Positions 41,145 through 49,667 of a stretch of 64,000 nucleotides of DNA are shown piece after piece. The stretch is from Pseudomonas viridiflava (GTDB lineage Bacteria > Pseudomonadota > Gammaproteobacteria > Pseudomonadales > Pseudomonadaceae), in assembly GCF_900583165.1 (NCBI RefSeq), contig NZ_UTKY01000116.1:94585-158584 (forward strand). The letters run 5' to 3'. The notes beneath the pieces were generated by a model. That model was not told the DNA's origin. It searched no databases and saw nothing but the letters and a program-made list of their open reading frames with translations. The translations under genes and the position numbers were made by a program. Numbering within the stretch: position 1 is the stretch's first letter; each line of letters opens with the position of its first letter.

Positions 41145-42530
41145 TCAACCGGCAATAAAACTAACCCGCACTTTAAGCCCGGCCTGCTCTCCATCATGCA
41201 GGCTGATCTGCGCCAGGTGCGCCCGGCAGATCTCGCCGACAATCGCCAACCCCAGGCCCGAGCCCATACCCTGCTGGCTGCGCCGGTAGAAACGCTCGAA
41301 CACCCGATCACGCTCGTCCGAAGGAATACCGGGGCCGTCATCTTCCACTTCCAGCACCGCCGGCGCAGTCACACGCAGAATCACATTGCCGCCCGGCGGC
41401 GTGTGCGCCAGGGCGTTGTCCACCAGGTTGCTCAATAACTCATTCAGCAGCGTCGGCTCACCACGCAGCCACACCGGCTCATCGGCTTCCAACGCCAACG
41501 CCACCCCCCGGGCGTGAGCCAATGGCGCCATGGCCATGCCCAGTTCACGGGCCAATTGGCTCAGGTCCAGCAACTGCGCGCCACCCTCGGCAATGGCCCG
41601 GGCGCCGTTTTCGATGCGGGCCAGGGACAGCAGTTGGTTGGCCAGGTGGGTCAGGCGATCGGTGCCTTGAGCGGCAGTTTCCAGGGTGCTGCGCCAGGTG
41701 TCCGGCGCGTCGCTGCGCAGGCCCAGTTCCAAGCGAGCCTTGAGCGCCGCAAGTGGGGTACGCAGCTCGTGGGCCGCATCGGCAATAAACTGCGCCTGGC
41801 GCTCGAACTGGCCACGCAGGCGCTCGGTGAAGTGATTGAGCGAGTGCACCAGTGGGCCAAGCTCATGCTGCACTTCGACCAGCGGCAGTGGCCGCAGGTC
41901 ATCCGGTTGGCGCTCTTCCACCGCCGTACGCAGGCGCTCCAGCGGGCGCAGTGCGGCACTCACGGCATACCACACCAACAATAACGCCCCCACACCAAGC
42001 ATCCCCAAGCGCAGCAAAGTATCGGCCATCAAGCTACGGGCCATGCTCACGCGGGCTTCGTCGGTTTCAGCCACGCGGATTTCCGCCATGCCATTCATAT
42101 TCGGTTCGGAGACTGCCTTGAGCAGGCTCACCACCCGCACGGGTTGGCCTTGGTAGACGGCATCATAGAAGCGTGCCAAAGCGGGGTAATCATCGGTGCG
42201 CGGCGTGCCGGGCGGCGGGCCGGGAAGGTTCTCGTAGCCGGAGATCAGCTTTTGGTCGATGTCATTGACCTGATAATAAATGCGCCCGGCACTGTCATAG
42301 GCGAAGGTGTCCAGGGCCACATACGGCACGTTGGCACTCAGCGTGCCGTCGACCTGTGTCAGGCCGGCAGCGATGGTACGGGCGGAGGCCAGCAGGGTGC
42401 GGTCGTAGGCCGTGTCGGCCGCCTCGCGACCATTCCAGTAGGCACTCATGCCGCTCGCCAACATCAACAACACCAGCAATATTGCCAGGTTCCACAACAA
42501 CCGCCAGCGCAGGCTGCTGGGCTTATGCAT
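41145..42530 (-). CDS. tctE: sensor histidine kinase TctE, 461 aa
   Basis: Start at MHKPSSLRWRLLW, overlapping tctD by 8 bases. Two membrane helices (~9-32 and ~165-188) bracket a periplasmic tricarboxylate-sensor domain containing YALDTFAYDSAGRIYYQVND-type sequence. HisKA contains AQFIADAAHELRTPLAALKARLELG; the ATPase has NLVDNALAHTPPGG, DDGPGIP and GSGLGLAIVGEI. Paired with TctD and divergent from tctCBA. TctDE senses extracellular citrate or related acids and induces the TctCBA transporter. Confidence 0.92.
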   Translation of the reverse strand: MHKPSSLRWRLLWNLAILLVLLMLASGMSAYWNGREAADTAYDRTLLASARTIAAGLTQVDGTLSANVPYVALDTFAYDSAGRIYYQVNDIDQKLISGYENLPGPPPGTPRTDDYPALARFYDAVYQGQPVRVVSLLKAVSEPNMNGMAEIRVAETDEARVSMARSLMADTLLRLGMLGVGALLLVWYAVSAALRPLERLRTAVEERQPDDLRPLPLVEVQHELGPLVHSLNHFTERLRGQFERQAQFIADAAHELRTPLAALKARLELGLRSDAPDTWRSTLETAAQGTDRLTHLANQLLSLARIENGARAIAEGGAQLLDLSQLARELGMAMAPLAHARGVALALEADEPVWLRGEPTLLNELLSNLVDNALAHTPPGGNVILRVTAPAVLEVEDDGPGIPSDERDRVFERFYRRSQQGMGSGLGLAIVGEICRAHLAQISLHDGEQAGLKVRVSFIAG

Positions 42531-43194
42531 CGCGGGCTTCCAGCAGGTAGCCAAGGCCGCGAAAGGTCACGATGGCGATGGGCTGGCCATCGAGCTTCTT
42601 ACGCAGGCGGTGCACGTAGATCTCGATGGCATCGGGGCTGGCTTCCTCATCCAGGCCGAAGACCTGGGCAGCGAGTTGCTCTTTGCTCATCACGCGGCCC
42701 GGACGGGCGATCAGCGCTTCAAGCACCGCTTGCTCGCGGGAGGTCAACGTCATCAATTCGCCCCCCACCGTAAAGCGCCGCGTGTCGAGGTCATACACCA
42801 GCACGCCACAGGTCTGCTGGCGCTCACCGCCCAACACACTGCGCCGTAGCAAGGCTTTGACCCTCGCCTCCAATTCCGTGAGCTCAAACGGCTTGGCGAG
42901 GTAGTCGTCTGCGCCCAGATTAAGCCCATGCACGCGGTCTTTTACATCACTGCGTGCCGTCAGCATCAGGACCGGCAGGTTTTTACCGCGGGCTCTGAGG
43001 CGCGCAAGCACTTCGAAACCATCCATGCGCGGCAGCCCGACATCAAGGATCGCCGCCGCGTATTCCTCGCTGCTCAAGGCCAGGTCCGCCGCTACGCCGT
43101 CATGCAACACGTCGACGGTCAAACCCGTGCTCTTGAGCGCCTGGGCGACACTTTCGGCGAGTTGCAGATGGTCTTCCACCAGAAGGACACGCAT
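42523..43194 (-). CDS. tctD: OmpR-family response regulator TctD, 223 aa
   Basis: Start at MRVLLVEDHLQLAESV. The receiver has the phosphorylated Asp in AAILDVGLPRMDGF and Lys in YLAKPFEL. The C-terminal winged helix (TLTSREQAVLEALIARPGRVMSKEQL to VHRLRKKLDGQPIAIVTFRGLGYLLE) is of OmpR type. Such proteins bind direct repeats with about 11-bp spacing, and exactly such repeats (TGAAAG x3) lie in the tctD-tctC gap. Confidence 0.93.
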   Translation of the reverse strand: MRVLLVEDHLQLAESVAQALKSTGLTVDVLHDGVAADLALSSEEYAAAILDVGLPRMDGFEVLARLRARGKNLPVLMLTARSDVKDRVHGLNLGADDYLAKPFELTELEARVKALLRRSVLGGERQQTCGVLVYDLDTRRFTVGGELMTLTSREQAVLEALIARPGRVMSKEQLAAQVFGLDEEASPDAIEIYVHRLRKKLDGQPIAIVTFRGLGYLLEARDA

Positions 43195-43281
43195 GGTTTC
43201 CTGCCTCATTTAGGGGTGGCCCGGGCCACGCTTTGCGAGGCAGTTTACAGGCGCGGCCTGGCCTGTGAAGCCCGAAAACCG

Positions 43282-43309
43282 TGAAAGGGTGCTGAAAGGT
43301 TAGTGAAAG
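43282..43309. promoter_or_regulatory. three TGAAAG direct repeats with 11-bp period, candidate TctD binding array
   Basis: TGAAAG at 43282-43287, 43293-43298 and 43304-43309, each 11 bp apart, in the divergent tctD/tctC region about 120 bp before the tctC start codon. One helical turn spacing on a single face is what OmpR/PhoB-type dimers recognise. Confidence 0.55.
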
Positions 43310-43400
43310 CTTCGCCCGTTAGCATCGCTGTACGGTAGGTCTCGCCTGCCAAGCTAACGACCCGTAGCACCCGAAAAACGCCTCGAAGCGTTTTCGCTCA

Positions 43401-43415
43401 AATAAGAACAATAAC
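43401..43415 (+). promoter_or_regulatory. A-rich (AAN)5 leader motif before tctC, candidate Hfq/Crc site
   Basis: AAT-AAG-AAC-AAT-AAC runs directly into the GGAG ribosome-binding site (43416-43419), eleven bases before the tctC ATG. The last nine bases contain an exact AAYAAYAA. Hfq binds A-R-N/A-A-N triplets and, with Crc, blocks translation of catabolic mRNAs in Pseudomonas. Confidence 0.55.
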
Positions 43416-43425
43416 GGAGTACTGC

Positions 43426-44424
43426 ATGAACCCCTCTATCCGCACATTCTCTATCCGTAAAATCGCCCTCGCCGCCGGCTGCATGCTGTTTGCTGGCCAA
43501 CTGCTGGCCGCCGACGAACCCAAACGCCCTGAATGCATCGCCCCGGCCTCTCCTGGCGGAGGTTTTGACCTGACCTGCAAACTCGTCCAGAGCGCGCTGG
43601 TCAACGAAAAGCTGCTGAGCAAGCCGATGCGTGTGACCTACATGCCCGGCGGCGTGGGCGCGGTGGCCTACAACGCGGTGGTCGCCCAACGCCCGGCGGA
43701 TGCCGGCACCCTGGTGGCCTGGTCCAGCGGTTCGCTGTTAAACCTGGCCCAAGGCAAGTTTGGCCGCTTCGATGAAAGCGCCGTGCGCTGGTTGGCAGCC
43801 GTGGGTACCAGCTACGGTGCCATCGCCGTGAAAGCCGATTCGCCCTACAAGACCCTCGACGATCTCGTCAAAGCCCTGAAGAAAGATCCAGGCAGCGTGG
43901 TTATCGGTTCCGGCGGCACCGTGGGCAGCCAGGACTGGATGCAAACCGCCCTGATCGCCAAAGCCGCCGGGATCAACCCGCGTGAGCTGCGTTATGTCGC
44001 CCTCGAAGGCGGCGGCGAAATCGCCACCGCCCTGCTCGGTGGGCATATCCAGGTAGGCAGCACCGACATCTCCGACTCCATGCCGCACATCCTCAGCGGT
44101 GACATGCGCCTGCTGGCGGTGTTCTCCGAAAAGCGCCTGGACGAGCCGGAAATGAAGAATATTCCGACCGCCAAAGAGCAAGGCTACGACATTGTCTGGC
44201 CAGTGGTGCGTGGTTTCTACCTCGGGCCAAAAGTCAGCGATGCCGACTACGCCTGGTGGAAAGAAGCGTTCGACAAACTGCTGGCCTCCGAAGAGTTCGC
44301 GAAGCTGCGTGACCAGCGCGAGCTGTTCCCGTTTGCCATGACCGGCCCGGAGCTGGACACCTACGTGAAGAAGCAAGTGGCTGACTACAAAGTGCTGGCC
44401 AAAGAGTTTGGCCTGATCCAGTAA
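43426..44424 (+). CDS. tctC: tripartite tricarboxylate transporter substrate-binding protein TctC, 332 aa
   Basis: A signal peptide ends near residue 29 (AGQLLAADEP). The mature protein opens PECIAPASPGGGFDLTCKLVQSAL, the TctC/Bug family opening with its substrate-binding loops. YMPGGVGAVAYN, VIGSGGTVGSQDW and GGGEIATALLGGHIQVG follow. It delivers citrate or a related tricarboxylate to TctAB. A REPIN separates it from tctB, which may set the higher level expected for a binding protein. Confidence 0.95.
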   Translation: MNPSIRTFSIRKIALAAGCMLFAGQLLAADEPKRPECIAPASPGGGFDLTCKLVQSALVNEKLLSKPMRVTYMPGGVGAVAYNAVVAQRPADAGTLVAWSSGSLLNLAQGKFGRFDESAVRWLAAVGTSYGAIAVKADSPYKTLDDLVKALKKDPGSVVIGSGGTVGSQDWMQTALIAKAAGINPRELRYVALEGGGEIATALLGGHIQVGSTDISDSMPHILSGDMRLLAVFSEKRLDEPEMKNIPTAKEQGYDIVWPVVRGFYLGPKVSDADYAWWKEAFDKLLASEEFAKLRDQRELFPFAMTGPELDTYVKKQVADYKVLAKEFGLIQ

Positions 44425-44433
44425 TCGCCCCTC

Positions 44434-44533
44434 TGTAGGAGCGGGCTTGCCCGCGAAAAACATCAACGATGACGCGTGCTGCCTGGATAAACGCGGTGTC
44501 CTTGCGTTCTTCGCGAGCAAGCTCGCTCCTACA
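44434..44533. repeat. REPIN inside the tctCBA operon
   Basis: Arms TGTAGGAGCGGGCTTGCCCG (from 44434) and its near inverted copy ending at 44533 (with CGAGCAAGCTCGCTCCTACA). This is a different REP subtype from the GTGGGAGGGGG copies. It lies in the 164-bp gap between tctC and tctB. Confidence 0.88.
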
Positions 44534-44588
44534 AAATTGCCCTATTCCGTAGCCGCGCCCCGTCCGGGGTGCGATCCAGGAGTTTCCT

Positions 44589-45047
44589 ATGCTCTTACAA
44601 CGCATTTTCGCTGGCATCATGCTGCTGGTCTGCGCCGGCCTCGCGCTGATGGCCTGGCCGTATCAGGCGGCGTTTTCCTACGAGCCGGTGGGGCCTCGTG
44701 CCTACCCGCTGTTGATGCTCGGGCTGATGAGCCTGGGCTTGATCTACATGCTGTTCCGTCCGCAACCGACCAAGCACACCGAGGAAGAACCCGCGCTGGA
44801 CCGCGAAACCCTGATCAAGATCGGCATTTGCGTCGGTCTGCTGATCGTGTTCGCCGGCACCTTCGAACCCCTGGGTTTCATCCTCAGCAGCGTGCTGATC
44901 GGCGTCCCCATGGCGCGCCTGTATGGCGGCCGCTGGTTGCCAAGCGTGGTGATCGTCAGCCTGATGGCCATCGGTCTTTATCTGCTGTTCGATAAAGCCA
45001 TGGATGTTCCCTTGCCGCTTGGCCTGCTCGACGTTCTGGAGAACTGA
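44589..45047 (+). CDS. tctB: tripartite tricarboxylate transporter small membrane subunit TctB, 152 aa
   Basis: Four hydrophobic segments (RIFAGIMLLVCAGLALMAWPYQ, AYPLLMLGLMSLGLIYMLF, KIGICVGLLIVFAGTFEPLGFILSSVLI and SVVIVSLMAIGLYLLFDKAM) with the typical YEPVGPRAYP. This is the 4-TM TctB pattern. AGGAG precedes the ATG. It ends one base before the tctA ATG. Confidence 0.93.
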   Translation: MLLQRIFAGIMLLVCAGLALMAWPYQAAFSYEPVGPRAYPLLMLGLMSLGLIYMLFRPQPTKHTEEEPALDRETLIKIGICVGLLIVFAGTFEPLGFILSSVLIGVPMARLYGGRWLPSVVIVSLMAIGLYLLFDKAMDVPLPLGLLDVLEN

Positions 45048-45048
45048 C

Positions 45049-46563
45049 ATGGATACTTTTGGCTATTTGGGCCAAGGCTTCGGCGTCGCGCTGAGCCCTT
45101 ACAACCTGGTGACCGCGCTGTGCGGCACCTTGATCGGCACCGTGGTCGGCCTACTGCCGGGCCTGGGCCCGATCAACGGCGTCGCGCTGTTGATCCCCAT
45201 TGCATTCGCCCTGGGCCTGCCGCCCGAATCGGCGTTGATCCTGCTGGCAGCCGTGTACCTGGGCTGCGAGTACGGCGGCCGTATCAGCTCGATCCTGCTT
45301 AACATCCCTGGCGAAGCCTCGACCGTGATGACCACCCTGGACGGCTACCCGATGGCCCGCAAAGGCCTGGCCGGCGTGGCGCTGTCGTTGTCGGCATGGA
45401 GTTCGTTCATCGGTGCGTTTATCGCCACCTGCGGCATGGTGCTGTTTGCGCCACTGTTGGCCAAGTGGGCGATTGCCTTCGGCCCGGCGGAATATTTCGT
45501 ACTGATGGTGTTCGCGATCGTTTGCCTGGGCGGCATGGCCGGTGACAAGCCGCTGAAGACATTCGTGGCGGCACTGATCGGCCTGTTCCTGTCGGCGGTG
45601 GGTATCGATGCGAACAGCGGCGTGTACCGCTTTACCGGCGACAACATCCACCTCACCGACGGCATCCAGTTCGTGGTGTTAGTACTGGGCCTGTTCTCCA
45701 TCAGCGAGATTCTGTTGCTGCTGGAAAAAACCCACCGTGGCCAGGAAGCCGTGAAAGCCACCGGACGGATGATGTTCAACCTGAAGGAAGCGTCTTCCGT
45801 CTTCGTGGTTAACATCCGTTGCGGCCTGCTGGGTTTCATCATGGGTGTATTGCCGGGTGCGGGCGCTACCCTGGCGTCGGCCGTTGCCTACATGACCGAG
45901 AAACGAATCGCCGGAGCCAGCGGTAAATTCGGCCAAGGCGACATGCGTGGCCTCGCCGCTCCCGAAACGGCCATCGGTGCGTCGGCTTGCGGTGCCCTGG
46001 TGCCGATGCTGACCCTCGGCGTACCGGGCTCGGGCACCACGGCGGTAATGATCGGCGCGCTGTCGCTGTACAACATCACCCCTGGCCCGCTGCTGTTCCA
46101 ACAGCAACCGGACATCGTCTGGGGCCTGATCGCCTCGTTGTTTATCGCCAACATCATGCTGGTGATCCTCAACATTCCGATGATCCGCATCTTTACCCGC
46201 ATCCTTGCCGTGCCGAACTGGGCGCTGGTGCCAGTGATCGCCATCATCACGGCGATTGGCGTGTACGCGGTGCATGCCACCACTTTCGACCTGTTCCTGA
46301 TGGTGGGCATCGGCATCTTCGGCTACATCCTGCGCAAGCTCGACTTCCCGCTGTCGCCGGTGTTGCTGGGCTTTATCCTCGGTGGTTTGATGGAGCAGAA
46401 CCTGCGCCGTGCGCTGTCGATCTCCAACGGTGCGCTGGACATTCTCTGGTCGAGCCCGATCACCTTTGGTGTGTGGGTGCTGACCGCGTTGATGCTGATG
46501 TTCCCGCTGGTGCGTATCTACCGTAAACGTGCCCAGCAGCGTCGTGCCGTGGCTGATGTCTGA
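45049..46563 (+). CDS. tctA: tripartite tricarboxylate transporter large permease TctA, 504 aa
   Basis: Start at MDTFGYLGQGFGVALSPYNL; the in-frame ATG 15 codons earlier lies inside tctB. The TctA signatures GTLIGTVVGLLPGLGPINGVALLIP and GFIMGVLPGAGATLASAVAYMTEKRIA are both present, with ETAIGASACGALVPMLTLGVPGSGTTAVMIGAL in the second half. Ten to twelve membrane helices. It is the main channel subunit using ion gradients. It overlaps the next gene by 8 bases. Confidence 0.95.
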   Translation: MDTFGYLGQGFGVALSPYNLVTALCGTLIGTVVGLLPGLGPINGVALLIPIAFALGLPPESALILLAAVYLGCEYGGRISSILLNIPGEASTVMTTLDGYPMARKGLAGVALSLSAWSSFIGAFIATCGMVLFAPLLAKWAIAFGPAEYFVLMVFAIVCLGGMAGDKPLKTFVAALIGLFLSAVGIDANSGVYRFTGDNIHLTDGIQFVVLVLGLFSISEILLLLEKTHRGQEAVKATGRMMFNLKEASSVFVVNIRCGLLGFIMGVLPGAGATLASAVAYMTEKRIAGASGKFGQGDMRGLAAPETAIGASACGALVPMLTLGVPGSGTTAVMIGALSLYNITPGPLLFQQQPDIVWGLIASLFIANIMLVILNIPMIRIFTRILAVPNWALVPVIAIITAIGVYAVHATTFDLFLMVGIGIFGYILRKLDFPLSPVLLGFILGGLMEQNLRRALSISNGALDILWSSPITFGVWVLTALMLMFPLVRIYRKRAQQRRAVADV

Positions 46564-47593
46564 GGTCACCTTTAAACATTGGTGGGGAACACCGCTGGTC
46601 GGCTTGGCCGGCGGTTACCTGGCCAGCCTCGTCGGCTGGCCTTTGCCGTACATGGTCGGCTCGTTGTTGGCGATCATTCTGGTGCGTTGCCTCACGCCAT
46701 GGCAGTTGGCGGAGATTCCCGGCGGGCGCAAATGCGGTCAATGGGTGGTGGGGATTGGTATTGGGCTGCACTTCACCCCGGTGGTGATCGAGCAGGTGAT
46801 GAGCCATTTCGGGCTGATCTTCTTCGGTGCACTGGTCACAAGCCTGTCGAGCGTGGTGGGCGTGTGGTTGATGCGGCGCAGCGGTGAAGACCGCGCCACC
46901 GCGTTTTTCTCCAGCATGCCGGGCGGTTCGGGTGAGATGGTCAACCTCGGCGCTCGTAACGGCGCGGTGCTTAGCCGTGTCGCAGCGGGGCAGAGTTTGC
47001 GGGTGTTGGTGGTGGTGCTGTGTGTGCCGGCGATCTTCAAGTATTTGCTTGAGGGTGGCACGCCGCAGTTTCACCCGGCCCCGGTGAGTTGGCCTTGGCT
47101 GTTCGCGTTGTTTCCGATAGGCGCGCTGGTGGCCTGGGGTTGGCAGCGTTTGCGCCAGCCAAACCCATGGTTGTTCGGGCCGTTGTTGGTGAGTGCGACT
47201 GCCAGTGTCGTGTGGGATTTGCACATCGGCTTGCCCGATGGCGGCAGCCAGATTGGCCAGTGGTTGATCGGCAGCGGTTTGGGGTGTCACTTCAACCGAC
47301 AATTCTTTCGCCGTGCGCCTTCGTTCATGGCCAGAACCTTGATCGGCACAGCCTTGACCATGGCGCTGGCGACACTGGCGGCAGTGGGCTTGAGCGCGCT
47401 GACCCATCTGGATCTGCGCTCGCTGACATTGGGCATGATGCCCGGCGGGATTGCCGAGATGAGTTTGACGGCGGAAACCTTGCAATTGTCGGTGCCGTTG
47501 GTGACGGCGATGCAAGTGATGCGGTTGTTGTTTGTGTTGTTTTTGGCAGAGCCGTTGTTCAGGCGCTGGAATCGCCAACCCGAACAAATCTAA
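46556..47593 (+). CDS. AbrB-family membrane protein (putative ammonia monooxygenase/transport regulator), 345 aa
   Basis: Start at MSEVTFKHWWGTPLVGLAGG, overlapping the tctA stop. Two homologous halves of membrane helices contain the duplicated family motif: FFSSMPGGSGEMVNLGAR in the first and LGMMPGGIAEMSLTAETL in the second. This is the AbrB (PF05145-type) membrane family, unrelated to the AbrB DNA-binding protein. Its role is unknown; the coupling to tctA suggests a part in tricarboxylate transport. The operon ends at a palindromic REP. Confidence 0.88.
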   Translation: MSEVTFKHWWGTPLVGLAGGYLASLVGWPLPYMVGSLLAIILVRCLTPWQLAEIPGGRKCGQWVVGIGIGLHFTPVVIEQVMSHFGLIFFGALVTSLSSVVGVWLMRRSGEDRATAFFSSMPGGSGEMVNLGARNGAVLSRVAAGQSLRVLVVVLCVPAIFKYLLEGGTPQFHPAPVSWPWLFALFPIGALVAWGWQRLRQPNPWLFGPLLVSATASVVWDLHIGLPDGGSQIGQWLIGSGLGCHFNRQFFRRAPSFMARTLIGTALTMALATLAAVGLSALTHLDLRSLTLGMMPGGIAEMSLTAETLQLSVPLVTAMQVMRLLFVLFLAEPLFRRWNRQPEQI

Positions 47594-47609
47594 ACTTCGA
47601 CACAATTCA

Positions 47610-47643
47610 AAATGTGGGAGGGGGCAAGCCCCCTCCCACATTT
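47610..47643. repeat. perfect REP palindrome, 16-bp arms
   Basis: Bases 47610-47625 and 47628-47643 are exact inverted copies around a 2-base centre. It is a collapsed form of the GTGGGAGGGGGC REP, between the convergent AbrB-family gene and ung. It could act as a terminator or an mRNA 3'-stabiliser. Confidence 0.9.
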
Positions 47644-47658
47644 GGCCTGTGATTGGCC

Positions 47659-48351
47659 CTAAATTGGCGGCAACCGCCACTCAATCGGCGTCTCGCCATT
47701 TTGCTCAAGAAACTTGTTGGTACGGCTAAAATGCCCGCAACCCAAAAACCCGCGATACGCCGACAACGGCGAAGGGTGCACCGAGGTCAGCACCAGGTGC
47801 TTGGTGGCATCAATCAGCTTCTGCTTGCCCTGGGCATGGGCACCCCAGAGCAAAAACACCAAGTGCGGCTGATGCTCGCTGACCACTTCGATAATCCGAT
47901 CAGTGAAGAACTGCCAGCCCTTGCCCGCATGGGCGTTGGCATTGGCGCGCTCGACCGTCATGGTGGTGTTGAGCATCAGCACGCCCTGGTCGGCCCAGCT
48001 TTGCAGGTAGCCGTGGTTGGGGATGTCGATGTTGAGGTCGCGCTTGAGTTCTTTGTAGATATTTACCAGCGACGGCGGCGCCGGCACGCCCGGTTGCACC
48101 GAGAAGCACAGGCCGTGGGCCTGGCCGGGGCCGTGGTAGGGGTCCTGGCCGAGGATCACCACCTTGACCTTGTCCAGCGGCGTGGAGTTGAGCGCGTTGA
48201 AAATCAGCGGGCCAGGCGGGTAAATCTCTTTGCCGGCCGCATGCTCCTGACGCAGGAACTCGCGTAACTGGGCCATGTACGGCTGCTCGAACTCGTCCCG
48301 CAGGGCGTGTTTCCAGCTGGGTTCGAGTTTGATACGGTCGTCTTCGGTCAT
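47659..48351 (-). CDS. ung: uracil-DNA glycosylase, family 1, 230 aa
   Basis: Removes uracil from DNA. The water-activating motif GQDPYHGPGQAHGLCFSV (catalytic Asp70), the uracil-binding LMLNTTMTV and the DNA-intercalating HPSPLSAYRGF are all intact. Normal length. Single gene, convergent with the tct operon and divergent from the enoyl-CoA hydratase-family gene. Confidence 0.98.
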   Translation of the reverse strand: MTEDDRIKLEPSWKHALRDEFEQPYMAQLREFLRQEHAAGKEIYPPGPLIFNALNSTPLDKVKVVILGQDPYHGPGQAHGLCFSVQPGVPAPPSLVNIYKELKRDLNIDIPNHGYLQSWADQGVLMLNTTMTVERANANAHAGKGWQFFTDRIIEVVSEHQPHLVFLLWGAHAQGKQKLIDATKHLVLTSVHPSPLSAYRGFLGCGHFSRTNKFLEQNGETPIEWRLPPI

Positions 48352-48487
48352 GGCTGCAAGGTCTTGTAAAAAAGAATGACGCGAACCCTAGGAAAGCCGA
48401 CCCCGCTTGTCAATTGATCTGACACACAGCCGGCACTTTCCCACCAAAGGATCATACTGATCCTTCACTTCCCCGAATGAGGTCACG

Positions 48488-49600
48488 ATGAACCTGCACT
48501 TCGAAGAGCTGACCGGCAGCGACGGTGCCCGCATCGGCATCGCCAGCCTGGACGCTGAAAAGTCTCTCAACGCCCTCTCCTTGCCGATGATCCTGGCCCT
48601 GGGCGAACGCCTGGAGGCCTGGGCCAAAGACCCGAACATCGTCTGCGTATTGCTGCGCGGCAACGGCCCCAAGGCATTTTGCGCCGGCGGCGAAGTGCGC
48701 AGCCTGGCCATCGCTTGCCTTGAACAGCCGGGTGTCGTGCCCGACCTGGCCGCCCAGTTTTTTGCTGCGGAATACCGCCTTGACTACCGCCTGCACACCT
48801 TCCCCAAACCGCTGATCTGCTGGGGCCACGGTTACGTGCTGGGGGGCGGCATGGGCCTGCTGCAAAGTGCGGCGGTGCGCATCGTCACGCCGAGCAGTCG
48901 CTTGGCCATGCCCGAGATCAGTATCGGCCTGTACCCGGACGTCGGCGCGAGTTGGTTCCTGTCGCGCCTGCCCGGCAAGCTCGGTTTATTCCTGGGCCTT
49001 ACCGGTGCCCATATCAATGGGCGTGACGCGTTGGACCTGGGCCTGGCCGACCGCTTCCTGCGCGACGACCAGCAGGACGAACTGCTGGATGGCCTGCTGC
49101 AACTGAACTGGCAGGAACAGACCGAGATACAACTCAACAGCCTGTTCAAAGCCCTGGCACAGGAGGCTGTGGGCCAGCAACCCGAAGCGCAATGGCTGCC
49201 GCGCCGTACACAGATCGATGAATGGTTGGACGTGGGCGACATACGCAGTGCCTGGCGCGCCTTGAACCAACTGCGCGATCACAGTGACCCGCTGTTCAGC
49301 CGTGCCGGCAAAGCCCTGAGCGAAGGCTGCCCGCTGACGGCTCATCTGGTGTGGGAGCAGGTCCAGCGCGCGCGCCACCTGTCTCTGGCCCAGGTGTTCC
49401 AGATGGAATACACCCTGAGCCTCAACTGCTGCCGTCATCCCGAGTTCAGCGAAGGGGTGCGCGCGCGGTTGATCGACAAGGACCAGACGCCGCATTGGCA
49501 TTGGCCTGACATCAACACCGTGCCTGAAGCGGTGGTGCAGGCGCACTTCCACAAGGCGTGGGAGGGTCGACACCCGCTGGCGGATTTGTCCGACTACTGA
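48488..49600 (+). CDS. enoyl-CoA hydratase/isomerase-family protein, 3-hydroxyisobutyryl-CoA hydrolase-like, 370 aa
   Basis: Crotonase fold with LNALSLPMILALGERLEAW, the oxyanion-hole segment KAFCAGGEVRSL and GYVLGGGMGLLQSA. MPEISIGLYPDVGASWFLSRLPG carries the Glu and Asp positions characteristic of the HIBYL-CoA hydrolase branch (ECH_2), and the C-terminal extension fits that group. The branch hydrolyses 3-hydroxyisobutyryl-CoA in valine breakdown. No other valine genes are adjacent, so the substrate is inferred. Confidence 0.88.
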   Translation: MNLHFEELTGSDGARIGIASLDAEKSLNALSLPMILALGERLEAWAKDPNIVCVLLRGNGPKAFCAGGEVRSLAIACLEQPGVVPDLAAQFFAAEYRLDYRLHTFPKPLICWGHGYVLGGGMGLLQSAAVRIVTPSSRLAMPEISIGLYPDVGASWFLSRLPGKLGLFLGLTGAHINGRDALDLGLADRFLRDDQQDELLDGLLQLNWQEQTEIQLNSLFKALAQEAVGQQPEAQWLPRRTQIDEWLDVGDIRSAWRALNQLRDHSDPLFSRAGKALSEGCPLTAHLVWEQVQRARHLSLAQVFQMEYTLSLNCCRHPEFSEGVRARLIDKDQTPHWHWPDINTVPEAVVQAHFHKAWEGRHPLADLSDY

Positions 49601-49626
49601 TCCGACTACTGAAAGGCTCGCCCACA

Positions 49627-49653
49627 AAAAAGCGGCGCATCATGCGCCGCTTG
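49627..49653. terminator. terminator hairpin between convergent genes
   Basis: AAGCGGCGCAT and ATGCGCCGCTT form an 11-bp stem with a minimal loop, preceded by an A-run that becomes a U-run for transcripts of the minus-strand lipoprotein gene. Confidence 0.75.
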
Positions 49654-49667
49654 CAGTAAAGGCCTCG

